DNA from: an uncultured Amylibacter sp.
Lineage (GTDB): Bacteria > Pseudomonadota > Alphaproteobacteria > Rhodobacterales > Rhodobacteraceae
Direction: 5' to 3'
Assembly (NCBI GenBank): GCA_959347345.1
Contig: OY365738.1
Location: 1,760,501 to 1,824,500 of the forward strand
DNA: 64,000 bases
Below the pieces are notes generated by a model. That model was not told the origin of the DNA and ran no database searches. It was given only the letters and a program-made list of their open reading frames with translations. Below, piece by piece: positions 38,220-46,799 of the stretch. Numbering within the stretch: the stretch's first letter is position 1; each line of letters begins with the position of its first letter. The translations under genes were made by a program, and so were the position numbers.

Positions 38220-39761
38220 ATGGACAATCTTTTATCCATTGTGATTTTCTTACCCGCCTTGGCGGCGGTGATTTTATTCGTCTTCGCACGGGGCGATAAT
38301 GAAACCAGCGTGCGCAACGCCAAGGTTTTATCCTTGGTGGCAACAGGCGCAACTTTTTTATTATCCCTGCTGATATTGGTGGAGTTTGACGCGACAAACC
38401 CCGCCTTCCAACTGGTTGAAACCTATCAATGGTTGGCGGGATTAAATTACAAAGTCGGTGTGGACGGTATCAGCGTTTTGTTTGTTATGCTGACGACATT
38501 TTTAATGCCAATCGTCATTGGTGCGTGTTGGTCTGTACAGGTGCGAGTCAAAGAATATATGATATTATTTTTAATGTTGGAGACCATGATGCTGGCGGTT
38601 TTCTGTGCCTTGGATTTGGTGCTGTTTTATGTGGTGTTTGAGGCTGGGCTGATTCCGATGTTCCTGATCGTTGGGATTTGGGGCGGGGCTGATAGAATCT
38701 ATGCCGCTTTTAAGTTCTTCCTTTATACTCTGCTGGGCTCGATGTTAATGCTGGTGGCGATGATTGTGATGTGGTCGGCGGCCAATACCACGGATATTCC
38801 GACCCTGTTAAATCATCAATTTAACAGCGAAACAATTGTTTTCCTTGGTGTGTCTATCGTTGGCGGAGTGCAGACCTTGTTGTTCCTAGCGTTCTTGGCC
38901 AGCTTTGCCGTGAAACTGCCGATGTGGCCAGTTCATACGTGGCTGCCCGATGCGCATGTGCAGGCACCCACTGCGGGCTCTGTCGTATTGGCGGCAATTT
39001 TGCTGAAGATGGGTGGCTATGGATTTTTACGATTTAGCCTGCCGATGTTTCCTGTGGCTTCGGATGTTTTATCCACCTTTATGATGACGATTTCGGTTAT
39101 TGCGATTATTTATACTTCGCTGGTTGCGCTGATGCAGGAAGATATGAAAAAGCTGATTGCCTATTCCTCTGTCGCGCACATGGGGTTTGTGACTATGGGG
39201 ATTTTCGCACTCAATCGCCAAGGGATTGACGGCGCGATTTTTCAAATGATATCCCACGGGTTTATTTCTGCGGCGTTGTTTTTGGCGGTCGGAGTGATTT
39301 ATGACCGTATGCATACGCGAGAGATTTCTGCCTATGGCGGGCTGGTTATTCGCATGCCGATTTACGCACTGGTGTTTATGTTCTTTACCATGGCGAATGT
39401 TGGCTTGCCTGGGACTTCGGGGTTTGTCGGCGAGTTTCTGACGTTAATCGGGGCGTATCGTGCCAATAGCTGGATAGCCTTCGGGGCGACCACGGGTGTG
39501 ATTTTATCGGCGGGTTATGCTTTGTGGCTCTATCGGCGAGTCATTCTGGGCGATATGGTGAAAGAAACCTTGCTGACGATAAAAGACATGGACATGCGTG
39601 AGAAAATGCTGATGCTACCTTTGGTGGTTTTGACACTGGTTTTGGGTGTTTATCCGGCTCTGGTTTTGGATATTATTGGGCCGAGTGTCGCGCATCTGCT
39701 TTCCACCATTGAACCCTCTTTATCTGGAGGCGGGGTGCAACCTGCCACCACTTCGCATTAA
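38220..39761 (+). CDS. nuoM: NADH-quinone oxidoreductase subunit M
   Basis: Antiporter-like subunit, 513 residues from the ATG at 38220, one base after the nuoL stop. [20 protein letters not shown] carries the conserved Glu, [23 protein letters not shown] segment (here [20 protein letters not shown]) the pumping Lys, and [20 protein letters not shown] the next helix. The in-frame ATG at 38184 lies inside nuoL and is less likely. Confidence 0.97.
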   Translation: MDNLLSIVIFLPALAAVILFVFARGDNETSVRNAKVLSLVATGATFLLSLLILVEFDATNPAFQLVETYQWLAGLNYKVGVDGISVLFVMLTTFLMPIVIGACWSVQVRVKEYMILFLMLETMMLAVFCALDLVLFYVVFEAGLIPMFLIVGIWGGADRIYAAFKFFLYTLLGSMLMLVAMIVMWSAANTTDIPTLLNHQFNSETIVFLGVSIVGGVQTLLFLAFLASFAVKLPMWPVHTWLPDAHVQAPTAGSVVLAAILLKMGGYGFLRFSLPMFPVASDVLSTFMMTISVIAIIYTSLVALMQEDMKKLIAYSSVAHMGFVTMGIFALNRQGIDGAIFQMISHGFISAALFLAVGVIYDRMHTREISAYGGLVIRMPIYALVFMFFTMANVGLPGTSGFVGEFLTLIGAYRANSWIAFGATTGVILSAGYALWLYRRVILGDMVKETLLTIKDMDMREKMLMLPLVVLTLVLGVYPALVLDIIGPSVAHLLSTIEPSLSGGGVQPATTSH

Positions 39762-39767
39762 AGGATT

Positions 39768-41225
39768 ATGATTATGACCCCGCCAAATTTCTACCCCGCT
39801 TTGCCAGAAATCATCCTTGCCATATTTGCTTTGGGTGCGCTGATGGCTGGGGTCTATGGGCAGAAAGACAAGTCCGCGGGGCATTTAATTGTCATCACCG
39901 CGATGGTTATGTTTGCCCTTGGCGGATGGATAGCCGTGCTCGGCGCACCCGCCCGTGAGACTTTTAATGGTGCGTTTATTGATGATGGATTCGCGCGGTT
40001 TTTAAAGGTGGCGATTCTTTGGACAACGGGGATATTGCTTTTATTATACAAAGATTATTTGAAACGCCACGGGTTGTTAAAATTTGAGTTCCCAATTTTA
40101 ATCGCTTTGGCAGTTCTTGGCATGATGATGATGGTCTCGGCTGGTGATTTAATCGCGCTTTATATGGGGCTGGAATTGCAATCGTTATCGCTTTATGTCT
40201 TGGCGGCGTTTCGCCGTGATAGTGTCCGCTCGACCGAAGCTGGATTGAAATATTTCGTACTGGGCGCGTTGTCCTCTGGTATTTTGCTTTATGGTGCGTC
40301 TTTGGTTTATGGCTATACCGGGTCAACCAATTTTGCCGATATCACCACCGCCATTGGCACGGATATGAATGACGGAGCGCTGGCGTTGGGGTTGATATTC
40401 GGCATGGTATTTTTATGCGTTGGCATGGCGTTCAAAGTCTCTGCCGCGCCGTTTCATATGTGGACTCCCGATGTTTATGAGGGTGCGCCAACGGCGGTAA
40501 CCGCGTTTTTCGCCACCGCGCCAAAGCTGGCGGCGATGGGTCTCTTCACCCGTTTATTGTTTGATGGATTTGGATTGGTGGTAACAGATTGGATGCAGAT
40601 AATCGCGTTTTTATCCATAGCGTCCATGTTTGTTGGCGCGATTGCCGCGATTGGGCAAACCAATATCAAACGGCTGATGGCGTATTCTTCCATTGCCCAC
40701 ATGGGGTTTGCCATGATGGGTCTGGCGGCGGGGGATGCGCAAGGGGTGGCGGCACTACTGCTTTATATGGTGATTTATATCGCCATGAACCTTGGCACTT
40801 TTGCCTTTATTTTAAATATGGAACGCGATGGAAATCCAATTACGGACATTCGCGCCCTTGGCATGTATTCAAACCGTGCACCGCTTCGCGCCGCGAGCTT
40901 GGCAGTTTTGATGTTTTCACTGGCGGGGATTCCGCCTTTGATTGGCTTTTTTGGCAAGCTGTATGTTCTGCGTGCCGCCATTGATGCGGGGTTGATTTGG
41001 CTGGCGATTGGCGGGGTTATAGCCTCGGTCATTGGGGCGTTTTATTATCTGCGGATTATTTATTTAATGTATTTTGGCGAGGATAAGGACGGGCTGGATG
41101 ACGCAATGCCAAGCCTGCATCGTGCGGTATTTTACGGCTCTGCCCTGGTGATTATTTTGGGTGCGGGGAATTTATTTGGGCTGCAAGATTTGGCAACCGC
41201 CGCCGCCGCACAGTTGTTAAAATAA
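39768..41225 (+). CDS. nuoN: NADH-quinone oxidoreductase subunit N
   Basis: Third antiporter-like subunit, 485 residues. LIALYMGLELQSLSLYVLAA (about 127-146) holds the conserved Glu, FKVSAAPFHMWTPDVYEGAP (about 224-243) the Lys and loop, and NIKRLMAYSSIAHMGF the later helix. ATGs at 39768 and 39774 are both possible. Completes nuoA-N in canonical order; birA begins 1 bp after the stop. Confidence 0.97.
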   Translation: MIMTPPNFYPALPEIILAIFALGALMAGVYGQKDKSAGHLIVITAMVMFALGGWIAVLGAPARETFNGAFIDDGFARFLKVAILWTTGILLLLYKDYLKRHGLLKFEFPILIALAVLGMMMMVSAGDLIALYMGLELQSLSLYVLAAFRRDSVRSTEAGLKYFVLGALSSGILLYGASLVYGYTGSTNFADITTAIGTDMNDGALALGLIFGMVFLCVGMAFKVSAAPFHMWTPDVYEGAPTAVTAFFATAPKLAAMGLFTRLLFDGFGLVVTDWMQIIAFLSIASMFVGAIAAIGQTNIKRLMAYSSIAHMGFAMMGLAAGDAQGVAALLLYMVIYIAMNLGTFAFILNMERDGNPITDIRALGMYSNRAPLRAASLAVLMFSLAGIPPLIGFFGKLYVLRAAIDAGLIWLAIGGVIASVIGAFYYLRIIYLMYFGEDKDGLDDAMPSLHRAVFYGSALVIILGAGNLFGLQDLATAAAAQLLK

Positions 41226-41226
41226 T

Positions 41227-42039
41227 ATGTTTAATAAAAATAAAACCCCGCAAAATATGATATGGCCAAGCGCGGTTTCACGCCATATTTTTGAGCAACT
41301 GGATAGCACAAATTGCTATGCCCGTGATAATTTGCACGGTGCACCCTTTTGGGTGTTGGCGCACGCGCAAACCGCAGGGAAAGGTCGGCGTGGGCGGGCT
41401 TGGGCGACGCAAAAAGGCAATTTTGCCGCAACCTATTGCGCCCCGATTGATCAGCCGATTGCAGAGGTGGCGTTGCACAGCTTTGTTGCGGCTCTATCAG
41501 TTTATGATGCCTGCGTGTCTTTGGGTTTGGATACGGGTTTATCGTTAAAATGGCCGAATGATGTTTTGTTAAATGGCGGGAAGTTGGCGGGGATTTTACT
41601 GGAGACAGCAGGAACACATAACGGACAGCCGAGCCATCTTTTAGTTGGAATCGGGATTAATTTAATTGATATGGGGGAAGCGGATATGCAAACCACTCTG
41701 CCTCCTAAATCATTAAAAACCGATGCAAATATAACCATCAGCGCCGATGATTTCCTAACCGTTCTGGCCAATACCCATCAAGCCCGCCTTGCCCAATTTA
41801 AACAAAACGGCTTTGCCCCGATACGCGAATCTTGGTTAAATCACTGCGGACATAAAGACCAGATAATAACCGCCCGCACCCAAACCGCCACGCACACGGG
41901 TGTTTTTGAAACGCTAAACGCAGACGGCGCACTCATTTTAACCGATAAAACCACCCAGCATATTATCCATGCGGGGGATATTTTCTTTGCCCCAACCGCA
42001 CAAACCGCACAAAAGGAACAGCCATGCTTATCGTCATAG
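41227..42039 (+). CDS. birA: biotin--[acetyl-CoA-carboxylase] ligase
   Basis: Attaches biotin to the carrier protein of acetyl-CoA carboxylase through biotinyl-AMP. The 270-residue protein has QTAGKGRRGRAWATQKGN (about 44-61), the biotinyl-AMP-binding loop, SLKWPNDVLLNGGKLAGILLE around 100-120 with the catalytic Lys region, and a small C-terminal SH3-like domain. There is no N-terminal winged helix, so it is the ligase-only (group I) form and not a repressor. Overlaps coaX by 16 bp; placement after nuoN is common in alphaproteobacteria. Confidence 0.95.
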   Translation: MFNKNKTPQNMIWPSAVSRHIFEQLDSTNCYARDNLHGAPFWVLAHAQTAGKGRRGRAWATQKGNFAATYCAPIDQPIAEVALHSFVAALSVYDACVSLGLDTGLSLKWPNDVLLNGGKLAGILLETAGTHNGQPSHLLVGIGINLIDMGEADMQTTLPPKSLKTDANITISADDFLTVLANTHQARLAQFKQNGFAPIRESWLNHCGHKDQIITARTQTATHTGVFETLNADGALILTDKTTQHIIHAGDIFFAPTAQTAQKEQPCLSS

Positions 42040-42788
42040 ACATCGGTAATACCAACTCCGTTTTTGCCTGTTATGAAAACGACACACACCTTGCCACTTG
42101 GCGGTGTGAGACGAAACACAGCCGCACCGCCGATGAATATTTTGCCTGGCTTGCCCCGCTTATGGCGTTTGAAAACATAGGCAATAAACCGCAGAGCATC
42201 ATTGTCAGCTCCACCGTGCCACGGGCAGTTTTTAATATCCGCGTGTTGGCCAAGCGGTATTTCGCCTGTCCTATTCTGGTCGTGGGCGATGCGAATTGCA
42301 AACTTGGGATTGATATACGGGTTGATAAAACCACCCGTGTTGGCGCGGATAGGTTGGTGAATACCGTCGCCGCCTTTGATTTATTCGGCGGGGATTTAAT
42401 CGTGGTGGATTTCGGCACGGCAACCACTTTTGATGTGGTGGATAGCGATGGTGCCTATAGCGGTGGGGTGATTGCCCCAGGTGTTAATCTCTCTCGCGAA
42501 TCGCTGCATCGTGCTGCCGTTGCCCTGCCCTATATTGATATGGCGAAACCCGCCCGAGTGATTGGCACGAATACGACCGCCTGTATGCAATCGGGATTGT
42601 TTTGGGGCTATATTGGGCTGATTGAAAAGATTTATGAAAAGATTTGCATCGAACGGGGAGGCGATATGAAACTGATAGCCACTGGCGGGCTGGCCCCCCT
42701 GTTCCAAAGTGGCACGGATATTTTCACCGATATTCGCCCTGATTTAACCCTGCACGGGCTTTGCCTGATTGCCAAACGAAACACTTAG
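42024..42788 (+). CDS. coaX: type III pantothenate kinase
   Basis: First step of coenzyme A synthesis. The ASKHA-fold phosphate loop DIGNTNSVFA is at about 5-14, VGADRLVNTVAAF near 106-118 and the second phosphate motif VVDFGTATTFDVVD near 130-143, followed by GGVIAPGVNLSRESL. 254 residues, normal. Type III kinases use ammonium or potassium and are not inhibited by CoA. About 80 bp of direct-repeat-like TTAACCTAA-rich sequence separates it from rnj. Confidence 0.96.
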   Translation: MLIVIDIGNTNSVFACYENDTHLATWRCETKHSRTADEYFAWLAPLMAFENIGNKPQSIIVSSTVPRAVFNIRVLAKRYFACPILVVGDANCKLGIDIRVDKTTRVGADRLVNTVAAFDLFGGDLIVVDFGTATTFDVVDSDGAYSGGVIAPGVNLSRESLHRAAVALPYIDMAKPARVIGTNTTACMQSGLFWGYIGLIEKIYEKICIERGGDMKLIATGGLAPLFQSGTDIFTDIRPDLTLHGLCLIAKRNT

Positions 42789-42869
42789 CCCGTTAATTTA
42801 AACCTTAACCTAACACTTAACCTAAACTTTAAAACTCTTAAACACCCCACAGAAATGGAAACCTAAAAA

Positions 42870-44552
42870 ATGAGTAATACACAAACAAATGACAACAGGC
42901 TTAGCTTTGTCGCGCTTGGCGGCGCGGGCGAGATTGGCATGAATATGTACCTTTACGGCTATGGCGTAAAGGGCAAAGAGCGATATATCTTAGTGGATAT
43001 CGGCGTGGCTTTTCCACGGATGGACCAAACCCCGGGGGTGGATTTGATAATGGCGGATTTCAGCTTTATCCAAGAACGCGCCGACCGCTTGGATGGTATT
43101 TTTATCACCCACGGACACGAAGACCATCTGGGTGCCTTGCCGAGTATTTCCCACCTGCTAGGTGCGCCGATTTATGGGCGGCGTTTTACCGCGACCTTGG
43201 CGCAGTTAAAGCTGGATTCTAACGATAACAAATGGCAGGGTAAGGGCAAAAAGGGATTGGTTCGTGAAGTCAAAGCCTACCCCGCGTTTGTTCAATGTGG
43301 CGATATGAAAGTATCCTTCCTGCCGATTTCGCATTCTATTCCCGAATCCTCTGCCTTGATGATTGAAACCCCGAACGAGCGAATCGTTCATAGTGGCGAT
43401 TTTAAGATAGATAAAACACCGGTTATGGGCGATGCTTTTAACGAGGATTTGTTTAATAAAATCGGTGATTTGGGCGTGGATGCCCTGATGTGCGATAGCA
43501 CCAATGTGTTTTCCAATCACGCGGGTCGGTCGGAAGCAACCCTTGCCCCCGCCTTTGATGATTTGTTTGGCAAAGAATCGGGGCTGATTGTGGCAACGAC
43601 TTTTGCCTCCAATGTCGCGCGGTTGAAAACTCTGGCACAGGCGGGGGTGCGCGCAGGGCGTAAAATCGTTGTGATGGGACATTCCATGCGCAGAATGCTG
43701 GGGGCGGCACGTACCGCGGGAGTGTTGGGCGATTTCCCAACGGTCATGGAATGGGAGGATGCAACGGGTATCGCGCGCAACAAACTGCTGGTTTTAATCA
43801 CAGGCTCGCAAGGCGAACGCCGCGCGGGCTCTGCCAAATTGGCGGGGGGTAATCATTTGGGGCTGAGCATGAACAAAGGCGATGTTTTTGTTTTTTCCTC
43901 AAAAACCATCCCGGGTAATGAATTGGAAGTCGGGCGGATTATCAACGAATTCATGCAGCAAGGTGTGAAAATTATTGATGATACCAGTAATAAATACCAT
44001 GTATCGGGTCACGCCAACGCCCCCGATTTACAGGCGTTTCATAAAATGATACGGCCAAAGATGCTGATACCGATGCACGGCGAATACGCCCATTTGGTAC
44101 AACACACGGCTATGGCGATAGCGGGGGGGATGACCAGTGTTGTCGCGCCGAACGGCACGGTTGTGGATTTATCGGGTGATACCCCTGCGATTGTCAATCA
44201 TATTAAAACTGGGCGAACCTATCTGGATGGCTCGCTTCTGGTTGGCGCGAAATCTGGCATTGTCCGCGAGCGATTGCAGGTGGCGATAAGCGGTCTCATC
44301 ATGGTGTTTGTCATAATGGAGGGGAAAGAGATTATCGATGTCTGGGCAGAACCTGTCGGCATGCCGATGGATTCGGATGATTTGGGCGAGGCGATTGAAG
44401 AAGCCATTTTGGACGAGGTCAAAGGTGGCAAGGTCGCACGGATGGATGATGATGGGATTGAACAGGCGATGAAACGTACGACTCAGCGTACCTGTTATCA
44501 TCAGGTTGGCAAAAAACCGATGATACGGGTTATGATTAACCGCCTGGATTAA
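42870..44552 (+). CDS. rnj: ribonuclease J
   Basis: Metallo-beta-lactamase/beta-CASP nuclease with 5' exonuclease and endonuclease activity in RNA decay and rRNA maturation. 560 residues. Zinc ligands in FITHGHEDHLGALP (about 73-86), ISHSIPESSAL with HSGDFKID, and the beta-CASP motifs ITGSQGE (near 310) and VSGHANAPDL (near 375) with PMHGEYAHL near 395. It closes the nuo-birA-coaX-rnj gene string. Its stop overlaps, tail to tail, the last bases of ccmD. Confidence 0.96.
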   Translation: MSNTQTNDNRLSFVALGGAGEIGMNMYLYGYGVKGKERYILVDIGVAFPRMDQTPGVDLIMADFSFIQERADRLDGIFITHGHEDHLGALPSISHLLGAPIYGRRFTATLAQLKLDSNDNKWQGKGKKGLVREVKAYPAFVQCGDMKVSFLPISHSIPESSALMIETPNERIVHSGDFKIDKTPVMGDAFNEDLFNKIGDLGVDALMCDSTNVFSNHAGRSEATLAPAFDDLFGKESGLIVATTFASNVARLKTLAQAGVRAGRKIVVMGHSMRRMLGAARTAGVLGDFPTVMEWEDATGIARNKLLVLITGSQGERRAGSAKLAGGNHLGLSMNKGDVFVFSSKTIPGNELEVGRIINEFMQQGVKIIDDTSNKYHVSGHANAPDLQAFHKMIRPKMLIPMHGEYAHLVQHTAMAIAGGMTSVVAPNGTVVDLSGDTPAIVNHIKTGRTYLDGSLLVGAKSGIVRERLQVAISGLIMVFVIMEGKEIIDVWAEPVGMPMDSDDLGEAIEEAILDEVKGGKVARMDDDGIEQAMKRTTQRTCYHQVGKKPMIRVMINRLD

Positions 44553-44716
44553 ACGGATTTTTTTGTTTTGGATTTTTGAACACGGCGCAGGGTGGCGATC
44601 TTGCGCTGTGATACGCGGGCTTGCCACAGGCTCTGGGCGATAATTCCGCCCAATAAAACCAATGCGATAGCGTAAGCACAAAGCACTTCAAATGTGTAAG
44701 GTGTTAAATCAGGCAT
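44549..44716 (-). CDS. ccmD: heme exporter protein CcmD
   Basis: A 55-residue ORF, short enough to be missed by ordinary callers, read on the minus strand from the ATG at 44716. It has one hydrophobic helix (about 8-30: FEVLCAYAIALVLLGGII) and a strongly basic cytoplasmic tail ending KSKTKKSV, the standard CcmD plan. CcmD releases holo-CcmE from the CcmABC complex in cytochrome c maturation. Its start overlaps the ccmC stop by 8 bp, which confirms the call; its stop overlaps that of rnj. Confidence 0.9.
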   Translation of the reverse strand: MPDLTPYTFEVLCAYAIALVLLGGIIAQSLWQARVSQRKIATLRRVQKSKTKKSV

Positions 44717-45464
44717 CCGTCTCTTCCAGTATCAAAGTGTTTAACATCGCGGTTTGGCGGGTGCGAATCTCATTGCCCGTACGCACTAAAACCAACGCGA
44801 TGAAAATCAGAAAAAATCCAACCATAGTTAAAATTAACGGATAAAAGAACACCGCATCAATCTTACGCTCCCCCGTTGCGATAACGGGGATGGAACTGCC
44901 TTGGTGCAATCCTTGCTCCCAAAACCTGACCGCATAACGCGATAAAAAGGCAAAGACCGACCCGACCATGCAGAGCAGCGTGCAGAGGTCGGCGGCTTTG
45001 TCTGGATTTGGTGTTGCCCGTCCCAATGCGATAAACCCAATATAAAAAAACAGCAGAATTAAAAAAGAGGAGAGCCGTGGATCCCACGCCCAATAGGTCC
45101 CCCAAATCGGTGCACCCCATAACGCCCCGCTGGACAAACCAATCAAGGTGAAAATTAATCCAACAGGGGCGGCGGCGCGGGCGGCAAGGGCGGATACATG
45201 ATGACGGCGGATAAACCATATTAAACAGGCAACCAGCATCATCACCCAGCAATTAATCGCCATCATCGCCGCTGGCACATGGATGAACATAATTTTAACA
45301 CTGCTGCCTTGTTGGTAATCGTTTGGGGTAAAGAAAAACCCCCAGCCCAGCCCTAGGGCTGAGATGAAAATCGCCACCATCCATAGCAACGGCAGGATTT
45401 TCTGCGTAGTTGTTAGGAACAAGGCAGGATTTGCAAAACGCCAAAGGGAGGTGGAAACGGACAT
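44709..45464 (-). CDS. ccmC: heme exporter protein CcmC
   Basis: Six-helix membrane protein that loads heme onto CcmE for c-type cytochrome maturation. 251 residues. The tryptophan-rich heme motif is present as WGTYWAWDPRLSS (about 119-131); the two flanking axial histidines are in FIHVPAAMMA (about 60) and GLHQGSSIP (about 183). Followed by ccmD. Neither ccmA/ccmB upstream nor ccmG/ccmE downstream is present here, so the system is split in this genome. Confidence 0.95.
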   Translation of the reverse strand: MSVSTSLWRFANPALFLTTTQKILPLLWMVAIFISALGLGWGFFFTPNDYQQGSSVKIMFIHVPAAMMAINCWVMMLVACLIWFIRRHHVSALAARAAAPVGLIFTLIGLSSGALWGAPIWGTYWAWDPRLSSFLILLFFYIGFIALGRATPNPDKAADLCTLLCMVGSVFAFLSRYAVRFWEQGLHQGSSIPVIATGERKIDAVFFYPLILTMVGFFLIFIALVLVRTGNEIRTRQTAMLNTLILEETDA

Positions 45465-45489
45465 GGGGGGTTACTTTTTACTTTTTATT

Positions 45490-46641
45490 TTAATCGTTAA
45501 TCAATAACGCACGGGCTTGGCTAAGATTTTCTATGCCCATTTGCGCCATATTCGTGCGAAGATCATCCCGCAATATATGAACCACATGCTCCCCGCCTCG
45601 CACACCAAAGGCGGCCAAGCCATAATGAAACGCCCGCCCAAGCATGACAAAATCCGCACCCAAAGCGACAGCTCGGATAATATCCAGCCCATTTTCCACA
45701 CCACTATCAAACACAATCGCAGGGTTTAATTTTGCTGCATCCAAGGCGGTTTTAATCAAAGGCAGGGCTTCAATACTGCTCATCCCGCCGTCAAATTGCC
45801 GCCCACCATGGTTGGAGACCCAAATCCCATCGGCGCCAGCCCGCGCCAAATCCACCGCATCTTCCGCCCGCATCACGCCTTTGACCATCAAGGCACCCTG
45901 CCATTCCTCGCGCAATTCGGCAAAATAATCCCAATCGGGGCGACCGCGAATGACATGACCTGCATGGGCGTTCGATGGCACTTTACCGCTTAATTTTAAA
46001 TAATCTTCCGTCAAACGCAAACGCGGAATCCCCGTGCAAACCGTGCCAAGCGACCAACGCGGACAAACGGCCGCCGATGCCATCATGGATAAAGTCAAAC
46101 GCGGGGGAATCGTCAATTGCGCCCGCCTCTGCCTTTCACGGCGCGATAAAATCGGCACATCCACGGTTAAAACCAAAGTTTCAAACCCAGCATTGCGCAC
46201 CCGTTTTAACATATCCAAACGCACCGATTTTTCCACGGGCGGATATAATTGAAACCACCCATTCCCATCCAAATGCGGCGCGACGGTTTCGGGACGTTGC
46301 GTGGCAACGGTGGATAAACCGTATGGAATCTTCGCACGAGTTGCTATGCCTGCCAATAGCCGCTCTGCATTCGGCCAAATCAGCCCAGACATGCCAATCG
46401 GCGCGATGCCAAAAGGCAAATCATACACCTGCCCCAGAATCTTTGTGGTTAAATCGTGTTTTATCGCACCCTTTAAAACTTGCGTATCAAACAAGACCGC
46501 ATCCAGTTTGTCGCGGTTGCGTTTATGCTGGCGTTCCTTGCCAGTCGCGCTATCCAAATACTCCCAGACAAAATGCGGAATACGGCGTTTGGCACGGGTT
46601 TTCAAATCGGATATGGCGGGGTGGGTTTCATCAATATTCAT
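45490..46641 (-). CDS. FMN-dependent alpha-hydroxy-acid dehydrogenase (L-lactate dehydrogenase-like)
   Basis: TIM-barrel flavoenzyme of the LldD/glycolate oxidase family that oxidises L-2-hydroxy acids, L-lactate being the likely substrate. From the ATG at 46641 (AAGGGGGG just upstream) it has 383 residues. Catalytic features: Tyr in FVWEYLDSATG (about 24-34), GWFQLYPP near 132, ALMVKGVM with the FMN Lys, and WVSNHGGRQFDGG with catalytic His and Arg, then VFDSGVENG and MLGRAFHYG. The frame stays open to 46944 but the extra 101 residues are not conserved and would extend over the uvrD start. The 3' end carries two copies of a period-7 repeat. Confidence 0.93.
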   Translation of the reverse strand: MNIDETHPAISDLKTRAKRRIPHFVWEYLDSATGKERQHKRNRDKLDAVLFDTQVLKGAIKHDLTTKILGQVYDLPFGIAPIGMSGLIWPNAERLLAGIATRAKIPYGLSTVATQRPETVAPHLDGNGWFQLYPPVEKSVRLDMLKRVRNAGFETLVLTVDVPILSRRERQRRAQLTIPPRLTLSMMASAAVCPRWSLGTVCTGIPRLRLTEDYLKLSGKVPSNAHAGHVIRGRPDWDYFAELREEWQGALMVKGVMRAEDAVDLARAGADGIWVSNHGGRQFDGGMSSIEALPLIKTALDAAKLNPAIVFDSGVENGLDIIRAVALGADFVMLGRAFHYGLAAFGVRGGEHVVHILRDDLRTNMAQMGIENLSQARALLIND

Positions 46642-46799
46642 GCCCCCCTTATAGGGGGAAGTGCAAAAATAGGCAAGTATAGACGTGATTTTTGCTTTAT
46701 TTTCCAATAAATACGGAACAATGCAAGAACAAGCCTTTTCAAAAGGATTAAAAAAGGGTAAAAACAGCAAAAATAAAATATAAAGAGCCGAAAAACGCC

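Noticed and set aside
42790..42850. TTAACCTAA-rich stretch before rnj as a tandem array
   Set aside because: The copies are imperfect and the spacing is about 12 bp, unlike the clean 7-bp arrays; low complexity is enough to explain it.
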